Positions 35,993-47,157 are shown, counted from the first letter of the stretch. The stretch: 64,000 nucleotides of DNA from Piezodorus guildinii (GCA_023052935.1 CM041298.1:5847344-5911343); one strand, 5' to 3'. Numbers and translations are program-made. Notes: generated by a model not told the origin, from the letters alone.

Positions 35993-36497
35993 TTGGGTTG
36001 TTTCACATGAAATGTCCGTTTTTATAGTTTCTAAAGTACATAAATGATTTTGCAGGTCTCTCTTGTTTTCTTTGGAATGTTTACATATTTAAAGTGAATA
36101 GTTACTAATCCTCTACCTTTGTATTATAAACATTAGCTTTCCAATCAATTACCCACTTTTTAGTATACCTCCAAACATGAACATGGAAACACGCGATTTT
36201 CTAGTAATATTTTTGTACGAGTTTAAACTCGGCCATTCAGCAGCTGAGGCCGCTAGAAATATTTGCAAGGCGTTTGGGGAAGGACCATTCGCCGTTGGTT
36301 TGCTAAGTTTTCAGCTGAGGATACCGACTTGGAAAATTTGCCCCGAGGAAGACCTCCGTCCGTAATAGACAACAATGTCCTCAAACATACAGTAGAAGGA
36401 AACCCCTACCTAATAGTTAAAGGACTCTCAGCACAACTAAATGCTAGTGAATCTACCGTTTCCAGACATTTAAAGTATATTGGAAAAGTAAAAAAGT
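35993..36497 (+). mobile_element. Mariner derivative, copy c (truncated)
   Basis: The TA-flanked left end TTGGGTTGTTTCACATGAAA is followed by MNMETRDF, then VIFLYEFKLGHSAAEAARNI from 36177. A small deletion just after AFGE shifts the frame. The helix-turn-helix and RGRPPSVIDNN continue in the next frame to IGKVKK at about 36497. The C-terminus and right inverted repeat are gone. It is the only mariner copy here on the plus strand. Confidence 0.88.
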
Positions 36498-36554
36498 ATC
36501 TTTTTTATTTTATTTTTTATTTTATCTTTATATATATTTATATATATAATATAT

Positions 36555-36605
<51 letters not shown>

Positions 36606-36859
36606 ATGTACATACCTTTATATAAATTTCTTACTCTACCTCTTTTACCAATGTAAATAATTTAATATATCTTATGTTTTCTTACCAGATGTGCTACCTC
36701 TATATGCTAGTTTCATGTTATTCTTAAGGGACTAATTCCCAGAATAAAAGCTTTTTTGTATTATATTCTATTCTAATAAGATAAAATAATTGTTAAAACT
36801 GATGTATAAAATAAGTTAACCAATCTTTTTTTGGAATATGTCAACATTATTTGATTATT
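36498..36859 (+). other. TA/TG microsatellite and a retrotransposon 3' end
   Basis: (TA)n and (TG)n occupy about 36540-36605. GGGACTAATTCCCAGAATAA (36729-36748) matches the 3' hairpin terminus also seen at 6390 and 16095, so a short plus-strand retrotransposon tail is likely. Confidence 0.5.
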
Positions 36860-37690
36860 AAAAAATCTGGTGCGGGCAACACACGACTTTCACTTACCTT
36901 CGTTTTTAGAACCGATTAAAAAATTTTCAAATACAGTTAGAGATAAAAATGAGTGAAAACCATTAAAGAATTAATTAAATGGAATTTCTATAGAAACATG
37001 TGTTTTATGAAAAAATCTATTATATTATCATCTGAAATAATCAGCTGGTTTTATCAGCACTTCAGCACTCTCTATTAACTTTTATAAACTTATGTATGAG
37101 ATAATATTTTTTCTAAAATCTTTAACTTTCCAACGGTATATCATACATGTATATTACTGTTCTTAATTTAAAAATTACATTAAAAAAATATTTTTGTAGT
37201 TTTCTCCTTTAGTTGTTTTTCAAATTCGCCCAACATGATTATTTTGCTGTTATTTATCAATGCTATCAAGATAATATGGTTATTTTTATACAATCTACAA
37301 AATTAAACGTACTTTAGGGGAAGAAAATTTAAAATATCGGCATTTAAGCCCTGTCAGACCATTTTAATAAGAAGGAAACCTACATGATATTTAAGCCCAT
37401 TAAATTTTACATCGATATAGCGAGTTTAATCAAAATCGTCGGAACTGTTTTTGAGAGAATCGAAAAAAGGTGTAAAATGCATGGTATAAAGTGCCTCTTC
37501 TGGTAAGCTCATTTTGATGAAAAAGGTTTTGTAACGTCTCAGGTGTATATTTGTCTTAAATATGAAATTTCAGTTTCATAGGACTTACTGTTTCCGCCCG
37601 CGAGTTACCACACACACACAGACCTTTTTGTGGGACTTGGTTATTTGGTCACAGGGAACCCTAAAACGTGTTTTTCCGTTATATATTACA
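36860..37690 (+). repeat. FX, near full-length copy
   Basis: It starts AAAAAATCTGGTGCGGGCAA, then CACACGACTTTCACTTACCT, and runs through TACATCGATATAGCGAG and the (CA)n/GACCTTTTTGTGGGACTTGG block to the CGTGTTTTTCCGTT region. It is the best reference copy of the family in this window. Confidence 0.85.
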
Positions 37691-37844
37691 TAAAATTATA
37701 TTACTGCCTAATAATCATCTTATATTTTGTTTTATGCTTACAGATAATTGATAATGTTTGTGTACATTTACAAACAGATGAGATCGGATGAATAAAGGTT
37801 AAATAAAAAAAAAACACAACTTTTCAAGCACAGAATTTGCTGCT

Positions 37845-38835
37845 TTTATTTCATAACATCAATATTATATTACATAATATATTCTATGCAATGATAGACA
37901 TTTTATCATAAGAAATCATCATGGATAACGACCTTTCCCTAAGACTGTCAGATTCCGGCTAGAAGCCAGTGGGGGAGCTTCTAGGCCGTTCTGATGCAAG
38001 TCTTCGGGTGGCGAAATCGGGGAAATCTTAGTATAAATAAGTCAGGGTTTAGTAAGTACCTTTCATCGGTACATCTCAAGTCCCTCCGAGGTTTCTAGTC
38101 AGCGATCTTAATGGCGAAATTATACGCCTATGTATATATATATTTATATATATACTTAATTATACAATCTTATCATATCAAGTTACAACAAAGTCTTAGA
38201 TAAGTAAATAGATCTTAAAGGCAGAGATACAAAGTCACGGGATCGTCTTGCTCATTATAAAAAGATGGTGTTTGACTTCTGGCCTACTTGTGAATGTGTC
38301 GTTATACAATGAACAAGGCAATTCGGCAACCAGAGCAAAAAAAAAAAAGAAAAATATAACGGTATAATTAAACTTAAAATTATACTTATAACCCTTAAAT
38401 TTAAGTTCCTTATAATTAAGAAATAAATAATTTTAAACTTAACCGATAATACAATATGTACTTTTGAAATTATTGAGGAAAAAATAACATTAAGGTTGCT
38501 TTTCTTGTGTTGGTGAAAACACTCGTGTTAGTACGGGACTACAGAGGAGTGTCAAGTAGCACACAAGAAAACCCAAAACCAATAATTGTTATTTTCACAC
38601 TTGCCGTTTGAGGTGTGCTGTATCGCAGTTATGAAGAGCGATGTTGTTTTGCGATTATACAGCATTATGAAAACCTCTAAAACAGCGGACAAAGAATAAA
38701 ACATCAAAACAAAAACTTAAAATGACAACAATCAAACGTGTTAGATATATTTTTTTTTTTAGGAGCCTGGAGATAGATATTGAAGTAGCCTTGAGATGCA
38801 GCGAAAAAGGTGCGATGTAGTGTGCCGCGGGGGGA
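37845..38835 (-). other. Probable 3' UTR of the distal Tm2 terminal exon
   Basis: About 1 kb of non-coding, non-repeat sequence follows the stop of the distal terminal exon. It ends at AATAAA on the minus strand (37845-37850). Known repeat sequence (FX) resumes only to the left of 37690, which fits a conserved transcribed tail. The end point is inferred from the signal alone. Confidence 0.55.
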
Positions 38836-38918
38836 TTAATATCCAGCGAGTTCGGCGAATGTCGAGTCCATCTCGTCGGCAAGGCTCTTGTAGCGATCTT
38901 TGTTGAGGCCGAGTTCGT
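38836..38918 (-). CDS. Tm2: Tm2 distal alternative terminal exon (residues 259-284)
   Basis: After the acceptor TTGTTGCAG at 38919-38927, 83 nt complete codon 258 and encode 26 residues ending [11 protein letters not shown] and TAA (38836-38838). The frame joins the donor of the 55050-55119 exon (GAAG|GT) exactly as the proximal exon does. Both terminal exons have the same coding length, so they are mutually exclusive C-termini. The C-terminal 27 residues form the head-to-tail overlap and troponin T contact region, so the two isoforms should differ there. Confidence 0.95.
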
Positions 38919-39093
38919 CTGCAACAACATAATCAACAATCAGTCAACAACATCAACTATCATCAATCAGTCAACAACATTAAAAATCTGTTGACAGATT
39001 TTCAACTATCAGTACATTAACATTGACATACATACATTAACAAACATTAACAGTCAGATAGCATCAACAATGGCAACAATCAATCTACGATGA
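38919..39093 (-). repeat. TGTTGA-rich intron repeat beside the distal terminal exon
   Basis: On the minus strand the last about 170 bp before the acceptor contain many imperfect repeats of TGTTGACTGATTGTTGATG. The same repeat type is seen again at 40938-41042. The intervening 1.84 kb contains FX and related sequence, so it looks like one array split by insertion. Proximity to an alternative exon suggests, but does not show, a splicing role. Confidence 0.7.
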
Positions 39094-39095
39094 GT

Positions 39096-39895
39096 CAAAA
39101 AATCTGGTGCCCACAACACACGACTTTCACTTACCTCCGTTATTAATAACTATTTAAGAATTTTCAAACAAATTTAGGAACGAAAATAAATTGTTAAAGA
39201 ATTATTTATATTTGATTTTTATAGAAAGATGTGTTTTGTTCAATAATATGTTATAATATTAAGGGTACTCACTACGTTTGCTATAGCATGCTATTTGTGT
39301 TATTTTGCTTAACCCGTCGAGTTTCTACAGTTATTTCCTGTATAAAATTGATGGGTTTAGCACAATAGCACAAATAGCATGCTATAGCAAACGTAGTGAG
39401 TACCCCTATTATCTATGAAATTCAGTAAGTTTTTTTCGGCTTTTCATCACTCCGTGTTAGAACTACTTGGAGCGTCCGGCGATGACAGCGCCATCCAGTG
39501 GCCAAGTGGTGAAACAATTGCATAAAAAAATATTTTTTCAGTTTTCTCCTTTAGTTGGATATCGAATTCGTTCTACTTATATATTTACCTGTTTCTTATC
39601 AACGGTAATAAGATGATATTGTTATTTTTATAGAATATACAAAATTAAAGATACTTTAGAAGAAGAAAATTTAAAATATCTATATTTAAGCCCCATCACA
39701 CTATTCCAATTAGAATGAAACCTACATCATATTAAAGCTTATCAAATTTTACATCGATATATTGAGTTTAATTAAAATCATTTGAGCTGTTTTTGATAAA
39801 ATCGGAAAAAGGTGCAAAATGCATGGTATAAAGTGGTTCTTCTGTTTTGCTGATTTTGATGAAAAAGGTTCTGTAACATCTTGGGCATTTAGTTT
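39096..39895 (+). repeat. FX copy carrying two smaller insertions
   Basis: It starts AAAAAATCTGGTGCCCACAA and ends near GTAACATCTTGGGCATTTAG. It is interrupted by a perfect inverted repeat (39263-39405) and by a block near 39466-39530 with GCGCCATCCAGTGGC. Confidence 0.8.
39263..39405. mobile_element. Small inverted-repeat element (perfect 37-bp termini)
   Basis: GGGTACTCACTACGTTTGCT at the left and its exact complement at the right extend to 37 bp without mismatch (39263-39299 and 39369-39405). With three mismatches they extend to about 53 bp, around a loop of about 37 bp. The left end is directly preceded by TTAA, but the right is followed by CTATTA, so the target duplication is uncertain. 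It sits inside FX. Confidence 0.85.
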
Positions 39896-40937
39896 TCTAG
39901 CTAACTCCTAAACCACTGGACAGATTTTGATACGGTTTTCACAATTATTTAAGGGAATTGTTTCCTGAAGGTTTATAAGTAAAATACATTGCAGTTTAGC
40001 TTTTCTTTAAACGGGAAAAATAAATTTTTTGTGACCAAGTCATTAAAAAAATTATTCCTGAAATATAAGTAGTAACATAGACGTATAATATACCGTTGGA
40101 AAGCGCAAGATTTTAGAAAAGTTAATATGCAATAAAATAACTCGGGAAATTTAATACAAAGGTGTTATAAGCGCATAAACTTAGGCACAAATGCTATTTG
40201 TAATGTTGTGGATTAGAGAGGTTATGGTGACCCATGGTGATCGTACAGGTTATATTCTTCATACAGTAGTCAAGATTTTATAAAACAAATATTAGGTACC
40301 AAATAGTAATTAAGTTGCTAAAATAAAGGAAAAGTTCTTATAAACTAATAATTTTATAATTAATTCTACTTTAAGATCATTTCACAAAAATATTATTTCC
40401 ACTGTAAAATAAATGGGACTCAAATGGAAGCTAAATTAACTTTAATACATTAAAATGTATTTAGAAAAAGTTCTGATTAAATTTAAAATTGTAATAAACC
40501 GACCAACTTATGTTTCTAATTTTTGCCGATGATTTAAAATAATAATTAATAGACGTTATATAATACAAATAATATTTTCTTGCTAAGTGCACTTTTCGTT
40601 ACAATAAACTCATAATCGCAAAGTAATAAACTTTTAATTGGTCGAACTAATGTTTTTAAAATTTAAATTTCACCAGTGCCAAGCAAGGGCGAGTTGATAG
40701 TAATTTATATTTTTAATCTGAAGAAAAAAGTTTTCATAGAAACTCTCCATTGAATATTTTATTTTCGACTTTAATTTAAAGTTCAAACATTTATTTGATT
40801 AATGTATTTTGCGCGAGCCAGATTTATCATATTTAGAATTTCATTCATAAAGTGTATGATTTATGAAATTTATACGTGTGTTCAAGGACTCGCTACAAAA
40901 TTAGGTCTGAAAAAAAAGTTGAGCTAGACAATAATAA
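39896..40937. other. Non-genic stretch, FX-related in part
   Basis: The segment TAATATACCGTTGGAAAGCG, then AGATTTTAGAAAA (near 40090) resembles the FX interior in minus orientation. The opening (CTAACTCCTAAACCACTGGA) looks like another dispersed repeat. No gene. Confidence 0.5.
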
Positions 40938-41042
40938 TTAATACCAGTAATCACTCAAAAACATCAACAATCACTCAGCAACTTACAGTCAATCAACAAT
41001 ATCAGTAACCACTCAACAACATCGAAAATCAGTCAACAAAAA
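40938..41042 (-). repeat. Second block of the TGTTGA-rich array
   Basis: Plus-strand ATCAACAATCACTCAGCAAC, AATCAACAATATCAGTAACC and similar units repeat the motif seen at 38919-39093. Confidence 0.6.
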
Positions 41043-41590
41043 ATTATCATTTTATAATTATATTTATAGAAATAAAGCGAAAAGCTATTTATCAAGACCA
41101 ATAGTGAATTTTTTTTTATGCTATACTGGCCAATTTCTGCAACTCTTTAAAAGTTAATTTTTTTTTTTCTTTTTTATAAAAAGTGGATAATTTTTTATTT
41201 ATTTAATTTTTTTCTTAGCCCTTAATTTAACTCTTCTAAGTATATAAGCTGTCTGAGGATTCATATTTTTTCTAATGATATACATTTTAAGGAAGTCTGT
41301 CAGTATCATAATTTCTATTGATTATGTAAATTATAAATCATTTTCAGGTGAAGGGACTCACTTTATGGTTTTTATTTTGGAATCTAAAATTATTTCAAAT
41401 CTGCGCGTATTTCAAATATTAGGAAAATTGTGAAATAAACGACATTTAATAGAAGGGTGTTTATGCGATATTTATTAATTATGCGAACCACTACACCACC
41501 GGTGACCCTTAAAAGGTTTTGATTGATCAGACTGATTTTCTTTAATTCGGAGTCTTTTTATTCCACAAGTTTGTTAAGTGTATGTACATA
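41043..41590. other. AT-rich intron sequence, no gene seen
   Basis: Nothing recognisable. The last 15 bases are the left TSD of SINE B copy 1. Confidence 0.5.
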
Positions 41591-41873
41591 CGGAGATCAC
41601 CTGTAGCAGGGTGGCTAGCATAACAGCCTCCTATGACAAAGGTCACGAGTTCAAACCCGCAGGTGGTCTAAGGATTTTTTAATTTGAGTGAAAAATCCTT
41701 AGTTATGCCGTCCTTCGGAGGGAACGTTAAAAGGTGGTTCTGAGACTTTGCGATGTCAGGTACTCGTGAAAGATCCCTATCCTAATTAAACCTGGGTAGG
41801 CAAAATTTAGGATTCCCACTGTAGCATTGTCCGATTAGCCACAGTAGCATAAAGTGACGTTACATAAATAAAC
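41591..41873 (+). mobile_element. tRNA-derived SINE, family B, copy 1
   Basis: An exact 15-bp TSD, AAGTGTATGTACATA, is at 41576-41590 and 41874-41888. The head contains GTAGCAGGGTGGCTAGCATA (A box) and CACGAGTTCAAACCCGC (B box). The tail ends in GTTACATAAATAAAC. This is the best reference copy of the family. Confidence 0.94.
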
Positions 41874-42122
41874 AAGTGTATGTACATATAGGCTTTAATA
41901 AGTATTCAGTCAATGATTTTCAACCTAATCAGCCTCCTCCTAACGGAATTCTTGCGTGCGCCCTTGATGTTAAATTCGCTCTGGTTTTAATTACTTTATT
42001 TATTAATGAAATAATTATTTCTAAATGAAATTATTAAATAAAAAATTATAATGTTTTTTTCTTATTTGTTTTTTTCTATATAATGATAAACGATGTTCGC
42101 TTGGACACCTGGAACAGTTTCC

Positions 42123-42517
42123 ATGGCAACTCTAGGTAACAAACTTCAGTTAGCTAAATCAAAAGGCGTCTTTATTCATAACAACTTTAGGCTATTCTGT
42201 AATATTCAGAATTCAAAATGGCCGATTCGGCAATATGGAGGACAAAGTTCGAAGTTTTCGGCAAAGTTCAAGGAGTGTATTTCAGGAAGTACACCCAGAG
42301 CAAGGCCAACGACCTCGGGATCCGAGGGTACGTGAGGAATACCCCGAACGGTTCCGTGGAAGGAGTCATCGAAGGAGAAGAAGCCAGGTTCAAGGAGATG
42401 AAGAAGTGGTTGTCGAAAATCGGGAGTCCAAAGAGTGTCATACAAGGGGCTGTTTGGAAGGGCGAAAAATCCATTCCGCAGTTCACTTACAGTGACTTTG
42501 CCATCAAGAGGGATTGA
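42123..42517 (+). CDS. Acylphosphatase, paralog 1
   Basis: The main exon, from ATG 42218 to TGA 42515-42517, encodes 99 residues, the normal length for this small cytosolic alpha/beta-sandwich enzyme (EC 3.6.1.7). The enzyme hydrolyses acyl-phosphates such as 1,3-bisphosphoglycerate. The phosphate loop GKVQGVYFR carries the catalytic Arg23, and RNTPNGSVEG carries Asn41, the two classical catalytic residues. ATG 42218 has AAAATGG context and aligns with the family start. A possible 74-nt intron (GTAAC at 42136 to TTCAG at 42209) would join an upstream ATG at 42123 in frame, adding MATLEFK before the usual start. That upstream exon is a prediction. The gene lies inside a Tm2 intron on the opposite strand. 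Confidence 0.9.
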
Positions 42518-42648
42518 ACTTGTATTCTATTTTATAAATTCTTTAATACATATTTTGTATTTTTAATCGACTCTTTTATTTATTTATTTTTTTATTACAT
42601 AGCTTAAAACAAAGATATAGTGAAGTGAGAATGGTTTACTGTGTATAT
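42518..42648. other. Acylphosphatase 1 3' flank
   Basis: AT-rich sequence with no canonical AATAAA close to the stop. The 3' end of the transcript cannot be placed. Confidence 0.4.
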
Positions 42649-43318
42649 ACACTCACCCAAAAAAGTTTCCATGCACCCAAAAATAATTTAATAAATGCAA
42701 ATAAAGGAATTTGATAAATCTGCAACTTTTGACTTTCCCATGTCGCCCAAAAATATTAAATTTGGATTTGTCAGAGAATATGACCCTTTTCCAGAAATTG
42801 TTGGGTTTATTTGCAAACTCCCTGGTAAATTGCAACTGCTTCTTTCTGTTTATCTTACTGACGAAGAGCTTTCTTCTTGCGACTCGACCACTGTATCTTT
42901 CAGCTCTTAGAATATTTATTCTGATAGCCATGAAGGTTGCGGTAATGTATGGATTTGCATGGACATCAGCAAGAATGGCTCACCTGTGGTAATTTTATGA
43001 TTTCCTAGGTATTCCATAATGGTCTATCCTCCAGAGATTTTAACCCTCTATGTCTTTTCAGTACATAAAGTACAGTAGCATGTGACTTATTCAATATATG
43101 TGCAATTTTTCTTAGAGATAAGGCCTGCGAACCATAAGCTCTCTCAAATCATGAGAAACACGCATATTGAAAAGAAATCAGTTTCCCAGGCACAAGTAAA
43201 GCTAATGTACTAACAATTAAATATAGAGATAAGATTTATACAGATAACCCTGGAAAGACAGTCATAGTGCAACAAACAGGATTAATATTTAATGTGTATG
43301 GAAACTTTTTTGATCTAC
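42649..43318 (-). pseudogene. Tc1-like transposon remnant
   Basis: The inverted termini CCAAAAAAGTTTCCATGCAC (left) and GTATGGAAACTTTTTTGATC (right) mark an element of about 0.67 kb. The minus-strand frame 42931-42653 reads SGRVARRKLFVSKINRKKQL, then FWKRVIFSDKSKFNIFG. That is the Tc1 transposase segment with the first catalytic aspartate (SDKSKF). A helix-turn-helix remnant (LRKIAHILNKSHATVLYVLK) lies at about 43030-43130 in another frame. The second and third catalytic residues are missing. Confidence 0.82.
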
Positions 43319-43507
43319 CATTAATAAATGACATTCTGCCTCCTGTAATATTAATGATGAAATCAAAATAAATAAATCTATTTTTTTTTTTTTTTTTTAT
43401 CTAATAACTACATTAGGAAATTGTCAAGTTTAAAATAAGTAGTCCTGAAAATTAATAGCACGCTGTAAGGAAACATTTTAGAGCGAATGTATATAGGGGA
43501 GAAGTTG

Positions 43508-43717
43508 GTTCTGGGTCCAGTCAAATAAACAATTAATTAGAAAATTTTATTGATTTGTGCCTAGGTTTTGGCCTAAAATTTCAGGCCTTCTTCAGAGCGT
43601 TTGAAGGAAATATATCACAACAATTGATTCCTTGAATTGCCCTGAAGAAGACCTGAAATTTAGTCACAAATAAATTAAGTGTTCTACTCAATTGTTTATT
43701 TGACTGCATCCAGAATC
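43508..43717. repeat. Fold-back element FB4
   Basis: Imperfect arms: TTCTGGGTCCAGTCAAATAA at the left pairs with TTATTTGACTGCATCCAGAA at the right. Inner parts read TTCAGGCCTTCTTCAGAGCG and GCCCTGAAGAAGACCTGAAA. Part of the right-hand outer arm (TTGACTGCA) recurs beside the half element at 27960. Confidence 0.75.
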
Positions 43718-43751
43718 AAATTTTCCCCTGCATGAAAATTGACCCTTGATA

Positions 43752-44035
43752 TTTTGTTTATTTATTTAACGTCCTTTTATGCTACTATGGCTAATCGTAC
43801 GATGCTACAGTGGAAGTGCTAAATTTTGCCTATCCAGGTTTTATTAGGATAGGGATCTTTAATGAGTACCTGACATCGCACAGGCTCAGGACCACCTATC
43901 AACGACCCCTCCGAAGGACGCCATAACTAAGGATTTTTTATTCCCATTCAAATTCCTAGGGCCACCTGTGGGTTTGAACCCGGGATCTTTGGCATAGGAG
44001 GCTGTTATGCTAATCACTATGCTACAAGTACCCCT
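43752..44035 (-). mobile_element. tRNA-derived SINE, family B, copy 3
   Basis: A 10-bp TSD, ACCCTTGATA, flanks it (43742-43751 and 44036-44045). On the minus strand the head at the right reads GTAGCATAGTGATTAGCATA and GGGTTCAAACCC. The body matches copies 1 and 2. Confidence 0.92.
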
Positions 44036-44139
44036 ACCCTTGATAGTTATTTACTCAACAATAAAGATATAATTATGAAAAAAGTAATGAATCATCTCTT
44101 CTATATAGACATTGGAAAAACCTTACAAGTCTTCAAAAG

Positions 44140-45680
44140 CATAGGAGTATAGAAATGATTCAAATTTATTAATTTTCTAACTGCTATCTTTTGAAACACC
44201 ATGATGAAGACCTACAATGTGGGTCAAAACATTACTATAAAATATTAAAGATTATTTCAATGCTTTTCTAGAACACCACTAAAAAAATTATATTTATCAA
44301 TTGCAAAACAACATAATCGATTACACAAAAAAAAACAACATTAAAATTAAGATTTAAAACTATTTTCTCATTATTTACAAAATCTTAATAATGATTAATC
44401 TATTTATTGCCAATGTGTTTAGGTCTTTATCGATGTTTCTAAAGGCACAAGATTTAAAAAAATGATCGAATTGTATTAATTTTAACTAACTAAAACTATT
44501 AACTTTCTTTTGAATTTTTTAATCTTTAACTATTAATAAGATAATTTTCTCTTTTATTTTAATAGAAGTACATAGACTATTTATTGACCAATTATAAAAT
44601 ATAACTGGATAAAAATAGTACAAAATACTTTTCGAAGTCTTGATAATAATTGATGTATTTTTTAATGATTGATACTATCATAGTGTATTCAGAAGGAATG
44701 GGTGAGCGTAAAGAAAAACAATGAAATAGCCTGAACTATTTCTAACCTAAGTTTGTAGGCCCACATTGTGTGTTATCAGGGATTTTCACTCAATAAGTTA
44801 CTCAAATTTATTCATTTCCAAACTTCTGTGCCTCTATTAAGTAATGTGATTTTTTTTATACTACCATCCAAGCTATCTTTCTTTAGGATTTTCCTATGAT
44901 CAACTATTAATATTCACTTAGATTATTTATCCGTTTATTTTTATGAAAATATCCAGGGATTTAGACAATTCATAAATATTAGTGCATCAATTTTAACATC
45001 ACTCCTTTCTGTTTATATATAAATATTTATTCAGTAATATTAGATTCTACCCCATCTGGGATAATGGTATTAACGTATTTTGTATGATGTAATTAATTGA
45101 CACTTCAATAATTTATTCATAAGTAAGATAGTTTTAGTGGTGATCAGAAAAAACAATGGAATAGTCTTAACTATATTGATGATGTTTGTTGGTCCATATT
45201 ATAGGTTTTCATCAGGGCTAATCCAAGCACTGAAGTTAGGAAATGTCTCAAATTCAGTAATTACTTAACTGTCCCGATGAAACTATGTGAGTTGAAACGT
45301 CAATAATAGTTGAGAAAACTTCACAATTTTTCTTGGCTGTAACTAGAACTATCTTCGGCATAAACTAAGAGTTTTAATTAATAATACCATTGCATATACA
45401 TTTTATCAAAATAAAAGAGAAACTAATCTTGATGAGTTAACTTATAGATATAGATAACTAAGAAGTAAGATTACCTAGATGGTGGTAAAGAAAAACAATG
45501 AAATAGCCTTAACTATTTATTAACAATGTTTCATATCACCTAGTTAGTCTTCATCAGGATTTTTCCAGGCAAACAGTATTATTAATTGATAATATTATAG
45601 TTTATTTAGAGAGATAATAATCATATAGTCTTAACTATTACATTGTTTTTCTTGACAACAAACCAGACTATCAGACTCCT
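44140..45680. repeat. Cluster of decayed FB-type fold-backs
   Basis: At least three units are near 44180-44240, 44700-44780, 45130-45340 and 45480-45680. They share GTAAAGAAAAACAATGAAAT, a TTAACTATT segment, and CATCAGG beside GTCCATATTATAGG or CCCACATTGTG. The last unit is a recognisable hairpin (AAAGAAAAACAATGAAATAG against CTATTACATTGTTTTTCTTG). No coding sequence. Confidence 0.6.
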
Positions 45681-47069
45681 GAATTTTCCAACAATCAGCT
45701 GTTGATATTAATTAAAATAATTATTTATTCATATCATAATTGGTACTGTCCAAGTATTAACTGTAATAATATTATATTATGAATTTGTTTAATAAATTGT
45801 ATCTCTCTATCATCATTATCAGCATTATTAAATTAGTAAAAGTTGGAGAAATTTATCTAGAATACAGTGAAAGCAGATCAAGGAAGCAGTTTTATTTTAA
45901 TACTTGGCTTTGTGCTTTGGATGCGATGCCAAAACTATTATTATTCTCAAAATTATGCATTTCTAATGACTGCACTAAATTTTTCTTTAATAACAAAATT
46001 ATTATTGATAAATTTGATGATATTTTAAAATACATACTGGATTAAATTTTAAAAATAACTAGAGTAAGATAATACCGAATTTTCAACTATATTCAGTCAC
46101 ATGTTTTTCATGATAAAATAGTTACAAATAATCTAATAATAAAAGCATGGTTGTTCAGTTTATAATGTTTCTATTTAACAATTCAAACCATAAATACTGG
46201 ACTATAATAGATCAAATGTACCATCAGATTAGAAGTAAAACAAAAATTTGTATAGTTAAGAAATGATTTATTTGTGAGATTCACGGTTAAAAATGGACGA
46301 GATTTGAAATAAGATGTAGAACTAATCACAAAGAAAAATTACTAATGGCAATAGATGAGTTATTATGTTCAGATTATAATTTCTGAAACAAAAAGAGGAA
46401 AGTAGGTTTTGAATGAAATGTTCTTTTTGTTTTTTTGTGTTTTAACTGACAAGACCAAAACTTTTACTAAATTCACTAGTTATTTATTTATTTTTATATA
46501 AATCTCTTACTTATCATCATTATTTAGATTAATATGTTTTTAGAAGTTAATAATTTACTTTTTACACAAAAATACTAAGTCAACAAATACCAAAAGCTTA
46601 AAATTCTGGTAAATATTTCTATATCATGTTATCTCAACTTATCTTTATATCTTATCTAATCTGTAGAGTGTATTTCCATCCTTACGTGGCTTTCCGCAAT
46701 GTTAATTTTTATATTCAACTGATTTAAAAAAATAAATAAAAATTATCTATAACAAAACAATGGTAATATTAATAAAATATCTCTCTCTTTTTTTTCAATT
46801 TTCTATTGCGACACCTATCATACTGTATTCAAATGTCTTTTTGTAAATATGTTCTTGTTGTCATTTAAATATTTAATTACTGACAAATTGATTACTTTAT
46901 GAGACCTCAATCATCGTTATAATGGTATTGTCTAAAATAATCTGCATAAGAAATAGTTTAAAATAGATAATTTTTGACCATAGCTAATACATAGTACAAT
47001 TACTTGTTTCATAACCAATTAAATTTAAATGTAGAATGTTTTATATTTTATTATTACGGTAATTGTTGT
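45681..47069. other. AT-rich Tm2 intron sequence, no gene supported
   Basis: An 88-residue plus frame (45779-46045) has no recognisable domain and the composition of random AT-rich DNA. Confidence 0.5.
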
Positions 47070-47157
47070 AATTAGTAATCCTCCGAGACATCTGAAAAGA
47101 AGATGGTTCCAAAACCTTCTGATTCAGAATATTTTGTTGGTTTCCACCATCGCATAG
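47070..47157 (+). pseudogene. Jockey-like C-terminal fragment
   Basis: The frame ending at TAG 47155-47157 reads PPRHLKRRWFQNLLIQNILL. This is the conserved basic C-terminus of the Jockey elements also seen at 8430-8474 and 60650-60700. Only this tail and some possible 3' UTR to its right are recognisable. Confidence 0.6.

Noticed and set aside
42653..42992. Plus-strand frames over the Tc1 remnant
   Set aside because: They are shadows of the minus-strand transposase segment.
45779..46045. 88-residue open frame in the Tm2 intron
   Set aside because: Composition follows the local AT-rich DNA. No domain, splice or repeat support.
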